Shown: positions 43,111 through 51,816, numbered from the stretch's first letter. The stretch: DNA of 64,000 bases from Actinocorallia sp039871655 (GCF_039871655.1 NZ_JBDPLZ010000011.1:124001-188000); one strand, 5' to 3'. Notes: generated by a model not told the origin, from the letters alone. Made by a program: numbers and translations.

Positions 43111-44265
43111 ATGGACCTCACGCTCACCGCCGAGGAGGAGCGCTTCTACCAGGAGGCGCACACCTGGCTCGCGGCCAACGTCCCCGACGGCGCCCACTCG
43201 CCCCCCGGCACCCCCGAGGCCGTCCAGCGCAGCCGGGCCTGGGACCGCGCCCTGTTCGAAGCGGGCTGGTCGGTGCTCACCTGGCCCGCCCGTTACGGCG
43301 GACGGGACGCGTCCATCATGCAGTGGCTGCTGTTCGAGGACGCCTACCACAGCTTGGACGCCCCCTACCGGCTCTCCCAGAACGGCATCTCGCTGCTGGC
43401 TCCCACCGTCATGGAGTACGGGACGGACCGGCAGAAGGAGCAGATCCTCCTGCCGATGGCGCGGGGCGACGTCATCTGGGCCCAGGCCTGGTCCGAGCCC
43501 GGCGCCGGCAGCGACCTGGCCGCCCTCACCTCCAAGGCGACCAAGGTGCCCGGCGGCTTCCGGCTCGACGGACGCAAGATCTGGAGCTCCCACGCCGCCT
43601 CCGCGGACATGGCCTTCGGCCTGTTCCGCACCGGCGACCCCGGCGAACGCCACCGCGGCCTGACCTACCTGCTGATGCCGCTCGACGCCGCGGGCGTCAC
43701 CATCTCGCCGATCCCCCGGATCGACGGCCACGCGAGCTTCGCCGAGATCCAGTTCGACAACGTCTTCGTCCCCGACGACGACGTGCTCGGCGGGGTCGGG
43801 CGGGGCTGGCAGGTCGCGATGGCCACCACCGGCTCCGAGCGCGGATTCGCGCTGCGCAGCCCCGGCCGGTTCGTCAGCGCGGCCGAACGGCTGCTGTCCC
43901 TGCTCGACTCGTCCGTCGCGCGGCAGTTCCCCGACCTGGTGGACCGGGCCGCCCAGATGTGGCAGGACGCCCGCGCCTACCGGCTGCGGGTGCTGGCCAT
44001 GGCCGCCCGGGTCGGCCGCGGCGAGTCCGTCGGCGCCGAGTCGAGCTTCGACAAGCTCTACTGGTCCGAGCTCGACGTCCGGCTGAACGAGCTCGCCCTG
44101 GACATCCTGAGCGCCACCGGCTTCCCCGAGACCAACGACCCGAAGCTGCGGCGCTGGCTCGAAGGCCTCGTCACGGCGCTGCCCGGAACCATCTGGGGCG
44201 GCACCAACGAGATCCAGCGCAACATCCTCGCCCAGCGCGCACTCGCCCTTCCCAGGAGCTACTGA
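43111..44265 (+). CDS. acyl-CoA dehydrogenase, alpha-type half
   Basis: Acyl-CoA dehydrogenase of 384 residues: GWSVLTWPARYGGRDAS, WAQAWSEPGAGSDLAAL (flavin and substrate contacts), a C-terminal bundle and GGTNEIQRNILAQRALALPR. It keeps the EIQR flavin-binding tail but lacks the HGGxGY segment normally just before it. The adjacent dehydrogenase has the reverse pattern, so the two probably form an alpha2beta2 enzyme like the split FadE/ChsE dehydrogenases of actinobacteria. GGAGG lies five bases before the ATG. Confidence 0.9.
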   Translation: MDLTLTAEEERFYQEAHTWLAANVPDGAHSPPGTPEAVQRSRAWDRALFEAGWSVLTWPARYGGRDASIMQWLLFEDAYHSLDAPYRLSQNGISLLAPTVMEYGTDRQKEQILLPMARGDVIWAQAWSEPGAGSDLAALTSKATKVPGGFRLDGRKIWSSHAASADMAFGLFRTGDPGERHRGLTYLLMPLDAAGVTISPIPRIDGHASFAEIQFDNVFVPDDDVLGGVGRGWQVAMATTGSERGFALRSPGRFVSAAERLLSLLDSSVARQFPDLVDRAAQMWQDARAYRLRVLAMAARVGRGESVGAESSFDKLYWSELDVRLNELALDILSATGFPETNDPKLRRWLEGLVTALPGTIWGGTNEIQRNILAQRALALPRSY

Positions 44266-45269
44266 TGGACTTCTCCTTCGACACCGACCACGTCGAGATG
44301 GCCGGGGCCGTCCGCGAACTGCTGACCCGCGACTTCCCCGCCGAAGCCCTGCGCTCGTCGGCCGGCGACCGGTCCGCGCGCCGCAAGATCTGGGACCAGC
44401 TCGCGGGTCAGGGCCTGCACGCGACGCTCGTCCCCGAGGCCCGCGGCGGCCTGGAGCTCGGCTGGGAAGCCGCGGTGCTGTGCCTGACCGAGCTGGGCCG
44501 GGCGGCCGTGCCCGGTCCCTTCATCGACTCGGTCGCCGTGGCCCCCGCGCTGCTGGCCTCCGCGCCGGGAGACGCCGCCGCCGACCTGCTCACCCGGCTC
44601 GCCGAGGGTGCGACGACCGTGGGCGTGGCCGAGCACGGCGGGCTCGTGGCCTGCGCGGAAGACGTGGAGGTGGTCCTCGTGATCCGCGGTGAGCAGATCA
44701 CCGCGCTCTCCGTCGGGCCCGGCTCGTTCATCCCCGTGCCCACGCTGGACGAGTCCATGCCGCTGTCCCGGCTGTCGGGGGGCGAGGAGCTCTTCACCGT
44801 CGAGGTGACGCCCGGGGACGTGCGTTTCGCCCGGGCCTCCGGCGCGCTCGCGGCCAGCGCCCAGCTCATCGGCGCCACCCGGCGCATCATCGACATGACC
44901 GTCGGCTACGTGGCGCAGCGGGAGCAGTTCGGCCGGACGATCGGCTCCTTCCAGGCCGTCCAGCACGCGCTCGTCGACGCCGCCCTGAAGCAGACGTTCG
45001 CCGAGCCCGTGGTGCACGCCGCGGCCTGGGCGATGGGGGACGGCGACTACGAGGCGCCGGTGTCCCACGCGAAGATCGCCGCCTCCGACGCGGCGCACCT
45101 GGCGTCCCGGACGGGTTTCCAGCTGCACGGCGCCATCGGGTACACCTACGAGTACGACCTGCACCTCTGGCTCAAGCGCGCGAAGACCCTCACGGGGCTC
45201 TACGGGACGCCGTCCCACCACCGGGCCCGGCTCAGGGAGCACGTGCTGTCCCTGGCGGAGGCCTCATGA
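44265..45269 (+). CDS. acyl-CoA dehydrogenase, beta-type half
   Basis: Shorter acyl-CoA dehydrogenase of 334 residues with a middle domain (about 130-200) less conserved than in the partner. The C-terminal domain has REQFGRTIGSFQAVQHALVD and QLHGAIGYTYEYDLHLWLKR, but no EIQR tail. This complements the upstream gene, which it overlaps by ATGA; joint translation supports a heteromeric enzyme. It oxidises an acyl-CoA at the alpha-beta bond, delivering electrons to ETF. Confidence 0.9.
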   Translation: MDFSFDTDHVEMAGAVRELLTRDFPAEALRSSAGDRSARRKIWDQLAGQGLHATLVPEARGGLELGWEAAVLCLTELGRAAVPGPFIDSVAVAPALLASAPGDAAADLLTRLAEGATTVGVAEHGGLVACAEDVEVVLVIRGEQITALSVGPGSFIPVPTLDESMPLSRLSGGEELFTVEVTPGDVRFARASGALAASAQLIGATRRIIDMTVGYVAQREQFGRTIGSFQAVQHALVDAALKQTFAEPVVHAAAWAMGDGDYEAPVSHAKIAASDAAHLASRTGFQLHGAIGYTYEYDLHLWLKRAKTLTGLYGTPSHHRARLREHVLSLAEAS

Positions 45270-46114
45270 CCGTCCACGGTTTCTCGCATATCAACATCAA
45301 CTGCACCGACCTGGACGCCACGGTCGGCTTCTACGCCGGGCTGCTCGGGATGCCGGTGGCCAAGAGGCTCCCGGTGCGGGAGAACACCGGCGCGCTCGTC
45401 GGGCTCGCACCGCCGCACACCAACCGGGTCGCGGTGCTGTCCCCCGGGAGCGGCGAGCCCGGGATGGAGCTCATCGAATGGCATCTGCCGACCCCTCCCC
45501 CGCCGGTGGAGGCCCCGGCGGGCGGGCGGCTCGCGGGCGTCGCCGCGCTGCGCCTCACGGTCGCCGACCTCGAGGCCGTCCGCGGCTCGCTGCCGGAGGC
45601 CGAGGATCGGGACGGCCTGGTCGTCACCTACGCCCCCGAAGGCGAGCGCGTCGAACTGGTGCAGGGCGACCGGACGGCTCTGCAGGCGGTCACCGTCGTG
45701 GTCGCGGACCTGGACGCCGCGGCACGCGCCTACGACGCGGTCCTCGGGATCGGGCCGAGCCCGGAAGGACAAAGGCTCGGTGACGACGGGACGCCCTTCC
45801 GCGAACTCGACCTGATCGTGCCCGCCAAGCCCGCGCCGCTGACCGTGACGCTCCGCGAGTACCGGGACGGGCTCACCCACGTCGTGCCCGAGCGCCGCGC
45901 CGACACCCCCGGGGCGCTGCGCCTGGCCTTCTTCGACAAGGACATCGAGGGCGCGCACGAGCGCGCCCTGACCGCCGGGGGCACCTCACTGTCGGCGCCC
46001 GAACTCTTCTACTTCGGCTCGCTCACCGCGCACGCCGCGCTCTGGTTCGACCGGGACGGCGTCCTGATCGAGGTGCTGACCTTCCTACGCGCAGAATCCA
46101 AGGAGACGAAATGA
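45266..46114 (+). CDS. VOC superfamily (glyoxalase/extradiol dioxygenase-like) protein
   Basis: Protein of 282 residues with two vicinal-oxygen-chelate modules. GFSHININCTDLDATVGFYAGLLGMPV begins the first (stated here as a motif region, residues 5-31). A second repeat begins near residue 135 (QAVTVVVADLDAAARAYDAVLG), and DRDGVLIEVLTF closes the C-terminus with the usual Glu ligand. Members are dioxygenases, isomerases, epimerases or lyases, so function is open. Both ends overlap neighbours (ATGA), placing it firmly in the GntR-controlled pathway. Confidence 0.82.
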   Translation: MTVHGFSHININCTDLDATVGFYAGLLGMPVAKRLPVRENTGALVGLAPPHTNRVAVLSPGSGEPGMELIEWHLPTPPPPVEAPAGGRLAGVAALRLTVADLEAVRGSLPEAEDRDGLVVTYAPEGERVELVQGDRTALQAVTVVVADLDAAARAYDAVLGIGPSPEGQRLGDDGTPFRELDLIVPAKPAPLTVTLREYRDGLTHVVPERRADTPGALRLAFFDKDIEGAHERALTAGGTSLSAPELFYFGSLTAHAALWFDRDGVLIEVLTFLRAESKETK

Positions 46115-47106
46115 CGCTGATGAGCGTGCTCGGGCCGGTGGAGGAGTCCGAGCTGGGCAGGGTGCTCGTCCACGAGCACGTGCGGGTGGCCTTCGCCGGC
46201 TGGGACCTCGACCCCCGCGGCACCATCGGCCGCGACGAGGAGATCGCCACCGCCGTCGGGCGGATGCGCGAGCTCCAGGAGTTCGGCGTGCGGACCTTCG
46301 TCGACCCCTGCCCCATCGAGCTCGGCCGGGACGTGACGCTGCTGAAGGAGGTGAGCGAGCGGACCGGCATGCACATCGTCGCCGCCACGGGTTTCTACCA
46401 CGAGGAGGACGGCATGGGGATCCCCTACTACTGGCGCATGCGCTGGGTCGAGGAGATCGCCGAGCTGTACCTGCACGAGATCCAGAACGGCATCGACGGC
46501 ACCGGGATCCGCCCCGGCGTCATCAAGACCGCGACGTCCAAGCCGGTGGGCCGGCACGACCTGAAGATCCTCGCCGCCACGGGCATCGCCGCCCGCGAGT
46601 CCGGGCTGGCCGTCATCACCCACACCACCCACGCGGCCGGGGTCGAGGAGCAGCTCGAGGCGTTCGAGAAGGCCGGGGTCGACCCGTCCCGCTGCCTCAT
46701 CGGCCACCAGGACGAGCAGAAGGACTACGACGTCCTGCTCAAGATCGTGGAACGCGGACACTTCGTCGGGTTCGACCGGATCGGCATCTCCCGGCTCGCC
46801 GCGGACGAGCACCGCGCCGACAACATCGCCCGGCTCGTCCGGGACGGCTACGCCGGGCAGATCTGCCTCTCGCAGGACCACATGTGCTACGACGCCCACC
46901 CGCGTCCCGCCTACTGGATCCCGCCGAACCGCGCCGAAGAGGTGTTCCGCGACATCAAGCCGGTCGCGGACGAGGAGCTGTGGGGCCGCTCGCACACCTA
47001 CATGTTCACCTCGTTCTTCCCGCTGCTGCACGAACGCGGCGTGTCCCAGGAGGAGATCGACCTCATGCTGACCGAGAACGCCGTCCGTCTCCTCACCGGG
47101 AAGTAG
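46111..47106 (+). CDS. phosphotriesterase-family metal-dependent hydrolase
   Basis: TIM-barrel amidohydrolase of 331 residues. The full metal set is seen: HEH in VLVHEHV near residue 23, the bridging lysine in GVIKTATSKP, His in VITHTTH, His in CLIGHQDE, and Asp in CLSQDHMCYD. In the family, true organophosphate hydrolases are rare; most members are lactonases or act on ester or acyl derivatives, so a lactone or ester intermediate of the pathway is the likely substrate. AAGGAG precedes the ATG. It overlaps the VOC gene and is followed by ligase 3. Confidence 0.88.
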   Translation: MTLMSVLGPVEESELGRVLVHEHVRVAFAGWDLDPRGTIGRDEEIATAVGRMRELQEFGVRTFVDPCPIELGRDVTLLKEVSERTGMHIVAATGFYHEEDGMGIPYYWRMRWVEEIAELYLHEIQNGIDGTGIRPGVIKTATSKPVGRHDLKILAATGIAARESGLAVITHTTHAAGVEEQLEAFEKAGVDPSRCLIGHQDEQKDYDVLLKIVERGHFVGFDRIGISRLAADEHRADNIARLVRDGYAGQICLSQDHMCYDAHPRPAYWIPPNRAEEVFRDIKPVADEELWGRSHTYMFTSFFPLLHERGVSQEEIDLMLTENAVRLLTGK

Positions 47107-47111
47107 CAGCC

Positions 47112-48665
47112 GTGGACCTCGGACTTCACGCGGCGCAACAGCCGGACAGACCCGCAGTGATCATGGCCGAGAGCGGCGCCGTGACGACCTACCGCGAGCT
47201 GAACGCCAGGTCGACCCGGCTGGCCCGGCTGCTGAGGTCCGAGGGCCTGCGCCCCGGCGACCACATCGCGATCATGATGGAGAACCGCCCCGAGTTCCTG
47301 GAGGCGGTCTGGGCCGCCCAGCGCACCGGCCTGAAGTACACGCCGGTCAACTGGCACCTGACCGCCCGCGAGGCGCAGTACATCGTGAACGACTCCGGCT
47401 CCCTGGTCCTGATCACCTCCGCCGCCCTGGCGGAGGTGGTCGACCCGGCGGCCCCCGGCTGCGCGCTGCGCCGGACCCTGATCGTCAACGCGGGCCCCGG
47501 CCGGCGCGAGGACTACGAGACGGCCCTGGCCGAGTGGTCCGACGAGCCGCTCGACGACCAGGTCGAGGGCCGCTACATGTTCTACTCCTCGGGCACCACC
47601 GGCGACCCCAAGGGCATCGACGGCCCGCTGCCGGGCGTCCCGTTCGGCACCGGCTCCCCCTTCGACCGGGACCTGGGAACGTCCTTCGGCTACGGCCGCG
47701 ACACCGTCTACCTCTGCCCGGCCCCGCTCTACCACGCGGCCCCGCTCAACTGGACGCTCGGCGCGCACCGCCACGGCGGCACCGCCGTGGTCCTGGAGAA
47801 GTTCGACGCCGAGACGGCACTGGCGCAGATCGAGGCCCGTCGGGTCACGCACGCCCAGTTCGTCCCCACGATGTTCGTGCGCATGCTGAAGCTCCCCCCG
47901 CGGATCCGCGACCGGTACGACCACTCGTCCCTGCGGATGGTGCTCCACTCCGCCGCGCCCTGCCCGCTCGACGTCAAACGCGCGATGATCGACTGGTGGG
48001 GTCCGATCCTGGTGGAGTACTACGGCTCCACCGAGGGCATCGGCATGACCCGCATCGACTCCCCCGAATGGCTGACCCACCCCGGTTCCGTGGGCCGCCC
48101 GCTGCCCCCGGCCACCCTGCACGTCCTCGGCCCCGACGGCCGCGAACTGCCGCCCGGCCAGGTAGGCGAGGTCCACTTCGGCGGCGGCCCCCGCTTCGAG
48201 TACCACAACGCCCCGGACAAGACCCGCGCCTCCTACACCCCCGACGGCCTGGCCACCTGCGGCGACCTGGGCCATCTCGACGAGGACGGTTACCTCTACC
48301 TGTCGGAACGCCGCACCGACCTGGTCCTCAGCGGAGGCGTGAACCTCTACCCGCAGGAGATCGAGGCCGCGCTCATCATGAGCCCCCTGGTCGCGGACGT
48401 CGCCGTCATCGGAGTCCCCGACGACGAACTCGGCGAGGCCGTCAAGGCCGTCGTCGAACCGGCCCCCGGCGTCCCCGCGAACGACGCGACGACCGCAGAG
48501 ATCATGCGGTTCGCCCGAGCGAACCTGTCGTCCTTCAAATGCCCCAAGTCGATCGATTTCGCGCCCGAGCTCCCCCGCCTCCCGTCCGGCAAGATGCTCC
48601 GCCGCAAGATCCGCGAGGAATACGGGACCCGGACGCGCTCTCACAACGACGTTGCCGGGACGTGA
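47112..48665 (+). CDS. AMP-dependent acyl-CoA synthetase/ligase 3 (FadD-like)
   Basis: ANL-superfamily ligase of 517 residues. The A3 motif is MFYSSGTTGDPKGIDG; YYGSTEGIGMTRI, TCGDLGHLDEDGYLYLSERR, GVNLYPQEIEAALI and the catalytic lysine region RLPSGKMLRRKIRE follow. The insert after the A3 motif and the YGSTEG box resemble fatty-acid-type ligases of actinobacterial steroid and terpenoid pathways. The GTG start follows the phosphotriesterase-family stop by five bases. It is the third ligase in this block, so three different acids or chain-shortened intermediates may be activated. Confidence 0.9.
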   Translation: MDLGLHAAQQPDRPAVIMAESGAVTTYRELNARSTRLARLLRSEGLRPGDHIAIMMENRPEFLEAVWAAQRTGLKYTPVNWHLTAREAQYIVNDSGSLVLITSAALAEVVDPAAPGCALRRTLIVNAGPGRREDYETALAEWSDEPLDDQVEGRYMFYSSGTTGDPKGIDGPLPGVPFGTGSPFDRDLGTSFGYGRDTVYLCPAPLYHAAPLNWTLGAHRHGGTAVVLEKFDAETALAQIEARRVTHAQFVPTMFVRMLKLPPRIRDRYDHSSLRMVLHSAAPCPLDVKRAMIDWWGPILVEYYGSTEGIGMTRIDSPEWLTHPGSVGRPLPPATLHVLGPDGRELPPGQVGEVHFGGGPRFEYHNAPDKTRASYTPDGLATCGDLGHLDEDGYLYLSERRTDLVLSGGVNLYPQEIEAALIMSPLVADVAVIGVPDDELGEAVKAVVEPAPGVPANDATTAEIMRFARANLSSFKCPKSIDFAPELPRLPSGKMLRRKIREEYGTRTRSHNDVAGT

Positions 48666-48692
48666 GGAGGGCCGGGACGTAGACTCGGCGAC

Positions 48693-48899
48693 ATGAAGCG
48701 GATGGTGCAGATCCCGTACGAGCTCGAGCAGGAAGAAGACGGCAGCTGGGGTGCTCATGCCTCTTTTCCTCGGGGAGGCGCTCACGGGGTCGGGGAGACT
48801 CCGGAGGAGGCGGTCGCTGACCTGTACGAGGCCGTCAACCTGGTGATCGAGGAGTTCGGTGTACCGCAGGTACTGACCATCGTGCAGGATGTCGCCTGA
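48693..48899 (+). CDS. hicB: HicB-like antitoxin
   Basis: Protein of 68 residues with the HicB partial RNase-H fold: QIPYELEQEEDGSWGAHASFP, then GVGETPEEAVADLYEAVNLVIEEFG. It is the predicted antitoxin of the overlapping HicA toxin gene (TGATG junction). It lacks the C-terminal DNA-binding domain that longer HicB proteins carry, so autoregulation would need another protein or the complex itself. A TAGACT box lies 15 bases upstream of the start. It begins the lower-GC island. Confidence 0.85.
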   Translation: MKRMVQIPYELEQEEDGSWGAHASFPRGGAHGVGETPEEAVADLYEAVNLVIEEFGVPQVLTIVQDVA

Positions 48900-49123
48900 T
48901 GCCTCCTTTGCCTGTGGTTTCGGGGGCACAGGTGGTCAAAGTGCTAGAAAAGGCTGGATTCACGCTCGCGAGGGTCAAGGGTAGCCATCACATGATGACG
49001 GGCCCGTCGGGGCGGTTCACCGTCGTGCCCGTGCACCGGGGCAAGGATCTACCGCCTGGAACCCTGCGGCGCATCATCAACGACACGGGTCTGTCCGTAG
49101 GGGAGTTCATCGGCTTGCTGTAA
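48899..49123 (+). CDS. hicA: HicA-like mRNA interferase toxin
   Basis: Double-stranded-RNA-binding-like toxin of 74 residues: SGAQVVKVLEKAGFTLARVKGSHHMM with the catalytic His at about residue 30 (motif region stated by position), then VVPVHRGKDLPPGTLRRIINDTG. Family members cut mRNA in translating cells. The antitoxin-then-toxin order is the reverse of the enterobacterial hicAB but is found elsewhere. All expected residues are present, so it looks functional. It marks the left boundary of the accessory island. Confidence 0.87.
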   Translation: MPPLPVVSGAQVVKVLEKAGFTLARVKGSHHMMTGPSGRFTVVPVHRGKDLPPGTLRRIINDTGLSVGEFIGLL

Positions 49124-49219
49124 GCCTTGGCGATGCCCTGATCCGACCTCCGGGCGCAGGCCTCGTCCTTGAAGGCGGGCTCAGCCCACGCGGTCCCCGC
49201 CGATCCTCTGACGGGCAGT

Positions 49220-49539
49220 TCACGGCTTCGGACTCCCGGCACTCACGGACGTGCCGTAGACGTGCCAGTCGTAGATGCCATCACTCCCGTCGAGGTCGTC
49301 ATACCCATGAGCGGTGACCTCGACGGCGCCGTCATGGGTGGTGATTCCCCAGATCGTCCAGTCCGGGCCTCCCTCGATGCCCCACTCCTCGTCCTCGACC
49401 TTCGCGGAACGGGCATCCTGGAGCGCGACCAGACGCCATCGGCGAAGAGCAGGCGCGCACGGGAGACACGGGCCTTCCTCTGAAGACGGATCACGGGCAG
49501 GCTCGCCCTTCGGGGGTTGAAGATCGTCAGCCGCATCAT
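49220..49539 (-). pseudogene. small hypothetical gene, apparently frameshifted
   Basis: Two overlapping frames look like one broken gene. The first begins at an ATG pair with GAGG upstream and reads RLTIFNPRRASLPVIRLQRK... to LLFADG with GC-rich third positions. The frame shifted by one then becomes plausible near 49437 and continues RLVALQDARSAKV, DWTIWGITTHDGAVEVT and DDLDGSDGIYDWHVYG. Joined, they give about 106 residues. The family is not recognised. A single-base indel, real or a sequencing error, explains it; alternatively the second frame alone from a GTG at 49552 is the gene. Confidence 0.45.
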
Positions 49540-49584
49540 GGACCTCGATCACGGCCTCTTGCTACCGACCATGAACGATCAAGG

Positions 49585-50310
49585 TCAGGCGGGCGGCATC
49601 AGATCGCTCTCGCTGATGGTGTACGTCAGCAGGGGGTAGATGAAGTCCGTTTCCTTGTTCTCACGGCGCCGTAGTCGGTAGAACTCGTGCCTCTGCTCAT
49701 CGTCGGCCGACATGAGGCGCTCACCCTGCGGGAGGTATGCGTGTCCGTCGCGAAACCGAACGAAGGTCTTTGACGTTCGAAAGGTCACACCGAACCATTG
49801 GCTGTCCGTCGTCTGGACGGGCGTGTCCAGTACGATCTTGTGCCTGAGTCGCCGATTCGAGTCGACAGAGAACGCGACGATGCTGTTGTGGGCGAGGGGG
49901 ATCTCGAACTTCTCGCCACCAGACCCCTTTGATTCGAAGATCAGCTTCCTCGGCGGGCTCGCTTCGGGATGCCGGTAGCAGGAGAAAACGGCGATGAACG
50001 ACCCGTCGGCCAGATCGAGGGCCTGGTCGGAATGGCTGCCCATGGTTCTGTAATCGTTCGTGTAGATCTCGATGAGAGCGTTGTTGAAGCCGACCGGAAG
50101 CGCCGCACGTTCTTGAATCTGTTGCGCCAGCCGTTCGTGCACCGCACGGAAGCGCTGCGCCGGGCTGCTGTATTGAGTGGTAGTACGTACGAGAGGCACA
50201 CCATCCGCCTCGTCGATCTTGGTGAGCACGGCACCACGCCGGCCTTTTCCCACGTCTTCCAGACGAGCCGACGCGGACAGCTCCGCGAAGAGATTCTCCT
50301 CGGTCGGCAA
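49585..50310 (-). CDS. AlkB-like 2-oxoglutarate/Fe(II) dioxygenase
   Basis: Protein of up to 241 residues. The substrate-strand/iron motif NNALIEIYTNDYRTMGSHSD matches the AlkB pattern N..L...Y..G...I..H.D, with H93 and D95 as iron ligands. The distal ligand is H157 (RLRHKIV), and GVTFR near residue 178 provides the 2-oxoglutarate Arg. AlkB enzymes oxidise methylated nucleobases or amino acids. The start is uncertain: a TTG at 50310 without ribosome site is the first possible one after the upstream gene, 28 bases away. The C-terminal tail resembles that of the neighbour. Confidence 0.78.
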   Translation of the reverse strand: MPTEENLFAELSASARLEDVGKGRRGAVLTKIDEADGVPLVRTTTQYSSPAQRFRAVHERLAQQIQERAALPVGFNNALIEIYTNDYRTMGSHSDQALDLADGSFIAVFSCYRHPEASPPRKLIFESKGSGGEKFEIPLAHNSIVAFSVDSNRRLRHKIVLDTPVQTTDSQWFGVTFRTSKTFVRFRDGHAYLPQGERLMSADDEQRHEFYRLRRRENKETDFIYPLLTYTISESDLMPPA

Positions 50311-50338
50311 AGTGTACGAGAGGATCTCATCCGAGATC

Positions 50339-51652
50339 CTATTCTCGGGGGGCAGCGTAGTCTCCCGTGTTCATACTGAAGACGAACTCGTCGCCGTAAT
50401 CAATGAAGGACGAGGTCTTGTTCTCCTCGGCGTACAGTCTGCGCAGCTCGTTCATGCCCGCCGGCGTGGGCGGCTCCAGCCTCACCAGATCTCCGTCCAC
50501 CTTGAGGAACGTGTGGCCGTTCTTGTGAACGGCTTCGGCGCTCGAACAGCGCACCACGTATCCCAGGCGGGTCGGGAGCGACTCGGCGTCCAACGTCGAG
50601 GGCCGGATTTCGTGCGTGTACAGGCGGTTGGTGGACAGCGGCATGAAGAACACGGAGCCGGGGTGGAGAGTCAGGGTGAACTGCCGGGGGAACGCGACCC
50701 CGTCGCGTTCCCCGATCGGCTCCTTGAGGCGAAAGTGCAGCCTGGTCAGCCCGCTGACACCCTTCACACCGTAGTCGAAGGCGTCTTCGGCCAGGGGCTG
50801 CAGCTTGTCGAGCCGGTCATAGAAGGTACAGAAGGCCATGATGCCGTTGACGGGCATGTCCTTGGTCTTGTCGGCATGGGCCGAGATCTTGGCCTTGGAC
50901 TGCTTGCGCTCAGTCGTGGCAGGGGCGTTGTGGTAGATCTGAGCGAGGACGTGATTCAGCGGTGCCTGGTTCCGGAAGACGGCGGCGGCCTCGAGGTTCA
51001 GAGCCTCGACGATACGCGTGTCGGTCGGGCGGAAGCTCTCGGTCGGCCCCGAGAGATTCGTGGAGCACCGGAGCAGACGGAAATGCAGTTCGTCACCGTT
51101 TCGTGTGACGGGCGTCAGATAGATTCCGCTGCGATGGGCTGTTCCAGGCTTGGTGGACTCCGTCAGGGACTGGAACTCGTGCTCCGCACGGATCCGTCCG
51201 AAGTGATCGGCGCCAAGGCCGAAAAAGCGGCGGTAGTACACGCCGACGCCGTGTACGCGGATGGGAACTCGGCCGAGGCCGACGAGGGTCCAAGGTTCGT
51301 CGACGTCCTCGCGGTAACCGTGTGACAGCTCCCGGACAACGAATACCCGGGCCGCCGCACGCAATCGGCGGCCGCTGATCCCGGATACGTCGCCACACAG
51401 GTAGACGGTCTTCTGCGCGAGGTCGGTCGAACCCGAAGCAAGGTCCTCTGGCGTGATCGTGGACCCGAAAAAGTCCCTGATCAACTCACTGTCCTGCAAC
51501 GTCGAAGGCGCGACCAAGATGTTGCCCGCATCCTCGAGGCGGGCTTCCATCGGCTCTGCCGTGCGCATCAAACCGTACCTGCCGTTCGCACTCCGAGACA
51601 CGAACCCGCAGAGCCGACCAGACGGCTCGCCGACCCGATCGACCCATTCCAT
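50339..51652 (-). CDS. large AlkB-like 2-oxoglutarate/Fe(II) dioxygenase with unknown N-terminal half
   Basis: Protein of 437 residues. Residues 1-220 match nothing I recognise. From about 230 a double-stranded beta-helix oxygenase is visible: NHVLAQIY, then H259-x-D261 in SAHADKTKDM, MAFCTFYDRLD, PGSVFFMPLS, distal H347 (LYTHEI) and an R-x5-R pair (R362, R368) as in AlkB. The final part (ELRRLYAEENKTSSFIDYG) resembles the end of the adjacent smaller oxygenase. The ATG is clear. Codon use is less GC-rich than in flanking catabolic genes. The substrate is unknown; nucleic acid is possible. Confidence 0.7.
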   Translation of the reverse strand: MEWVDRVGEPSGRLCGFVSRSANGRYGLMRTAEPMEARLEDAGNILVAPSTLQDSELIRDFFGSTITPEDLASGSTDLAQKTVYLCGDVSGISGRRLRAAARVFVVRELSHGYREDVDEPWTLVGLGRVPIRVHGVGVYYRRFFGLGADHFGRIRAEHEFQSLTESTKPGTAHRSGIYLTPVTRNGDELHFRLLRCSTNLSGPTESFRPTDTRIVEALNLEAAAVFRNQAPLNHVLAQIYHNAPATTERKQSKAKISAHADKTKDMPVNGIMAFCTFYDRLDKLQPLAEDAFDYGVKGVSGLTRLHFRLKEPIGERDGVAFPRQFTLTLHPGSVFFMPLSTNRLYTHEIRPSTLDAESLPTRLGYVVRCSSAEAVHKNGHTFLKVDGDLVRLEPPTPAGMNELRRLYAEENKTSSFIDYGDEFVFSMNTGDYAAPRE

Positions 51653-51729
51653 GAAATTCCGGACGGTAGAGGATGCAAGATATCAGCCTTCAGCCGACCG
51701 CGCCCCGGCCGTACGATGTCCGCCTCTCA

Positions 51730-51756
51730 GGAAACTTATTCATAAGCCCTCAAGAA
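51730..51756. promoter_or_regulatory. AT-rich candidate promoter/operator between divergent-spaced island genes
   Basis: On the minus strand TTGAGG is followed by CTTAT-GA-ATAAG, an exact short palindrome, in the 164-base gap upstream of the large oxygenase gene. It is the only AT-rich patch there and plausibly holds that gene's promoter; no confident -10 was fixed. Confidence 0.35.
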
Positions 51757-51816
51757 GAGCAGTCCGGGCGCACGCAGTACGTCACGTATTCAGAACGCCA
51801 CGCCGTGTCAGGTCTG

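Noticed and set aside
46111..47106. Naming the hydrolase an organophosphate-degrading phosphotriesterase
   Set aside because: Family membership is clear, but most relatives are lactonases or esterases, and the acyl-CoA context gives no reason to expect organophosphates.
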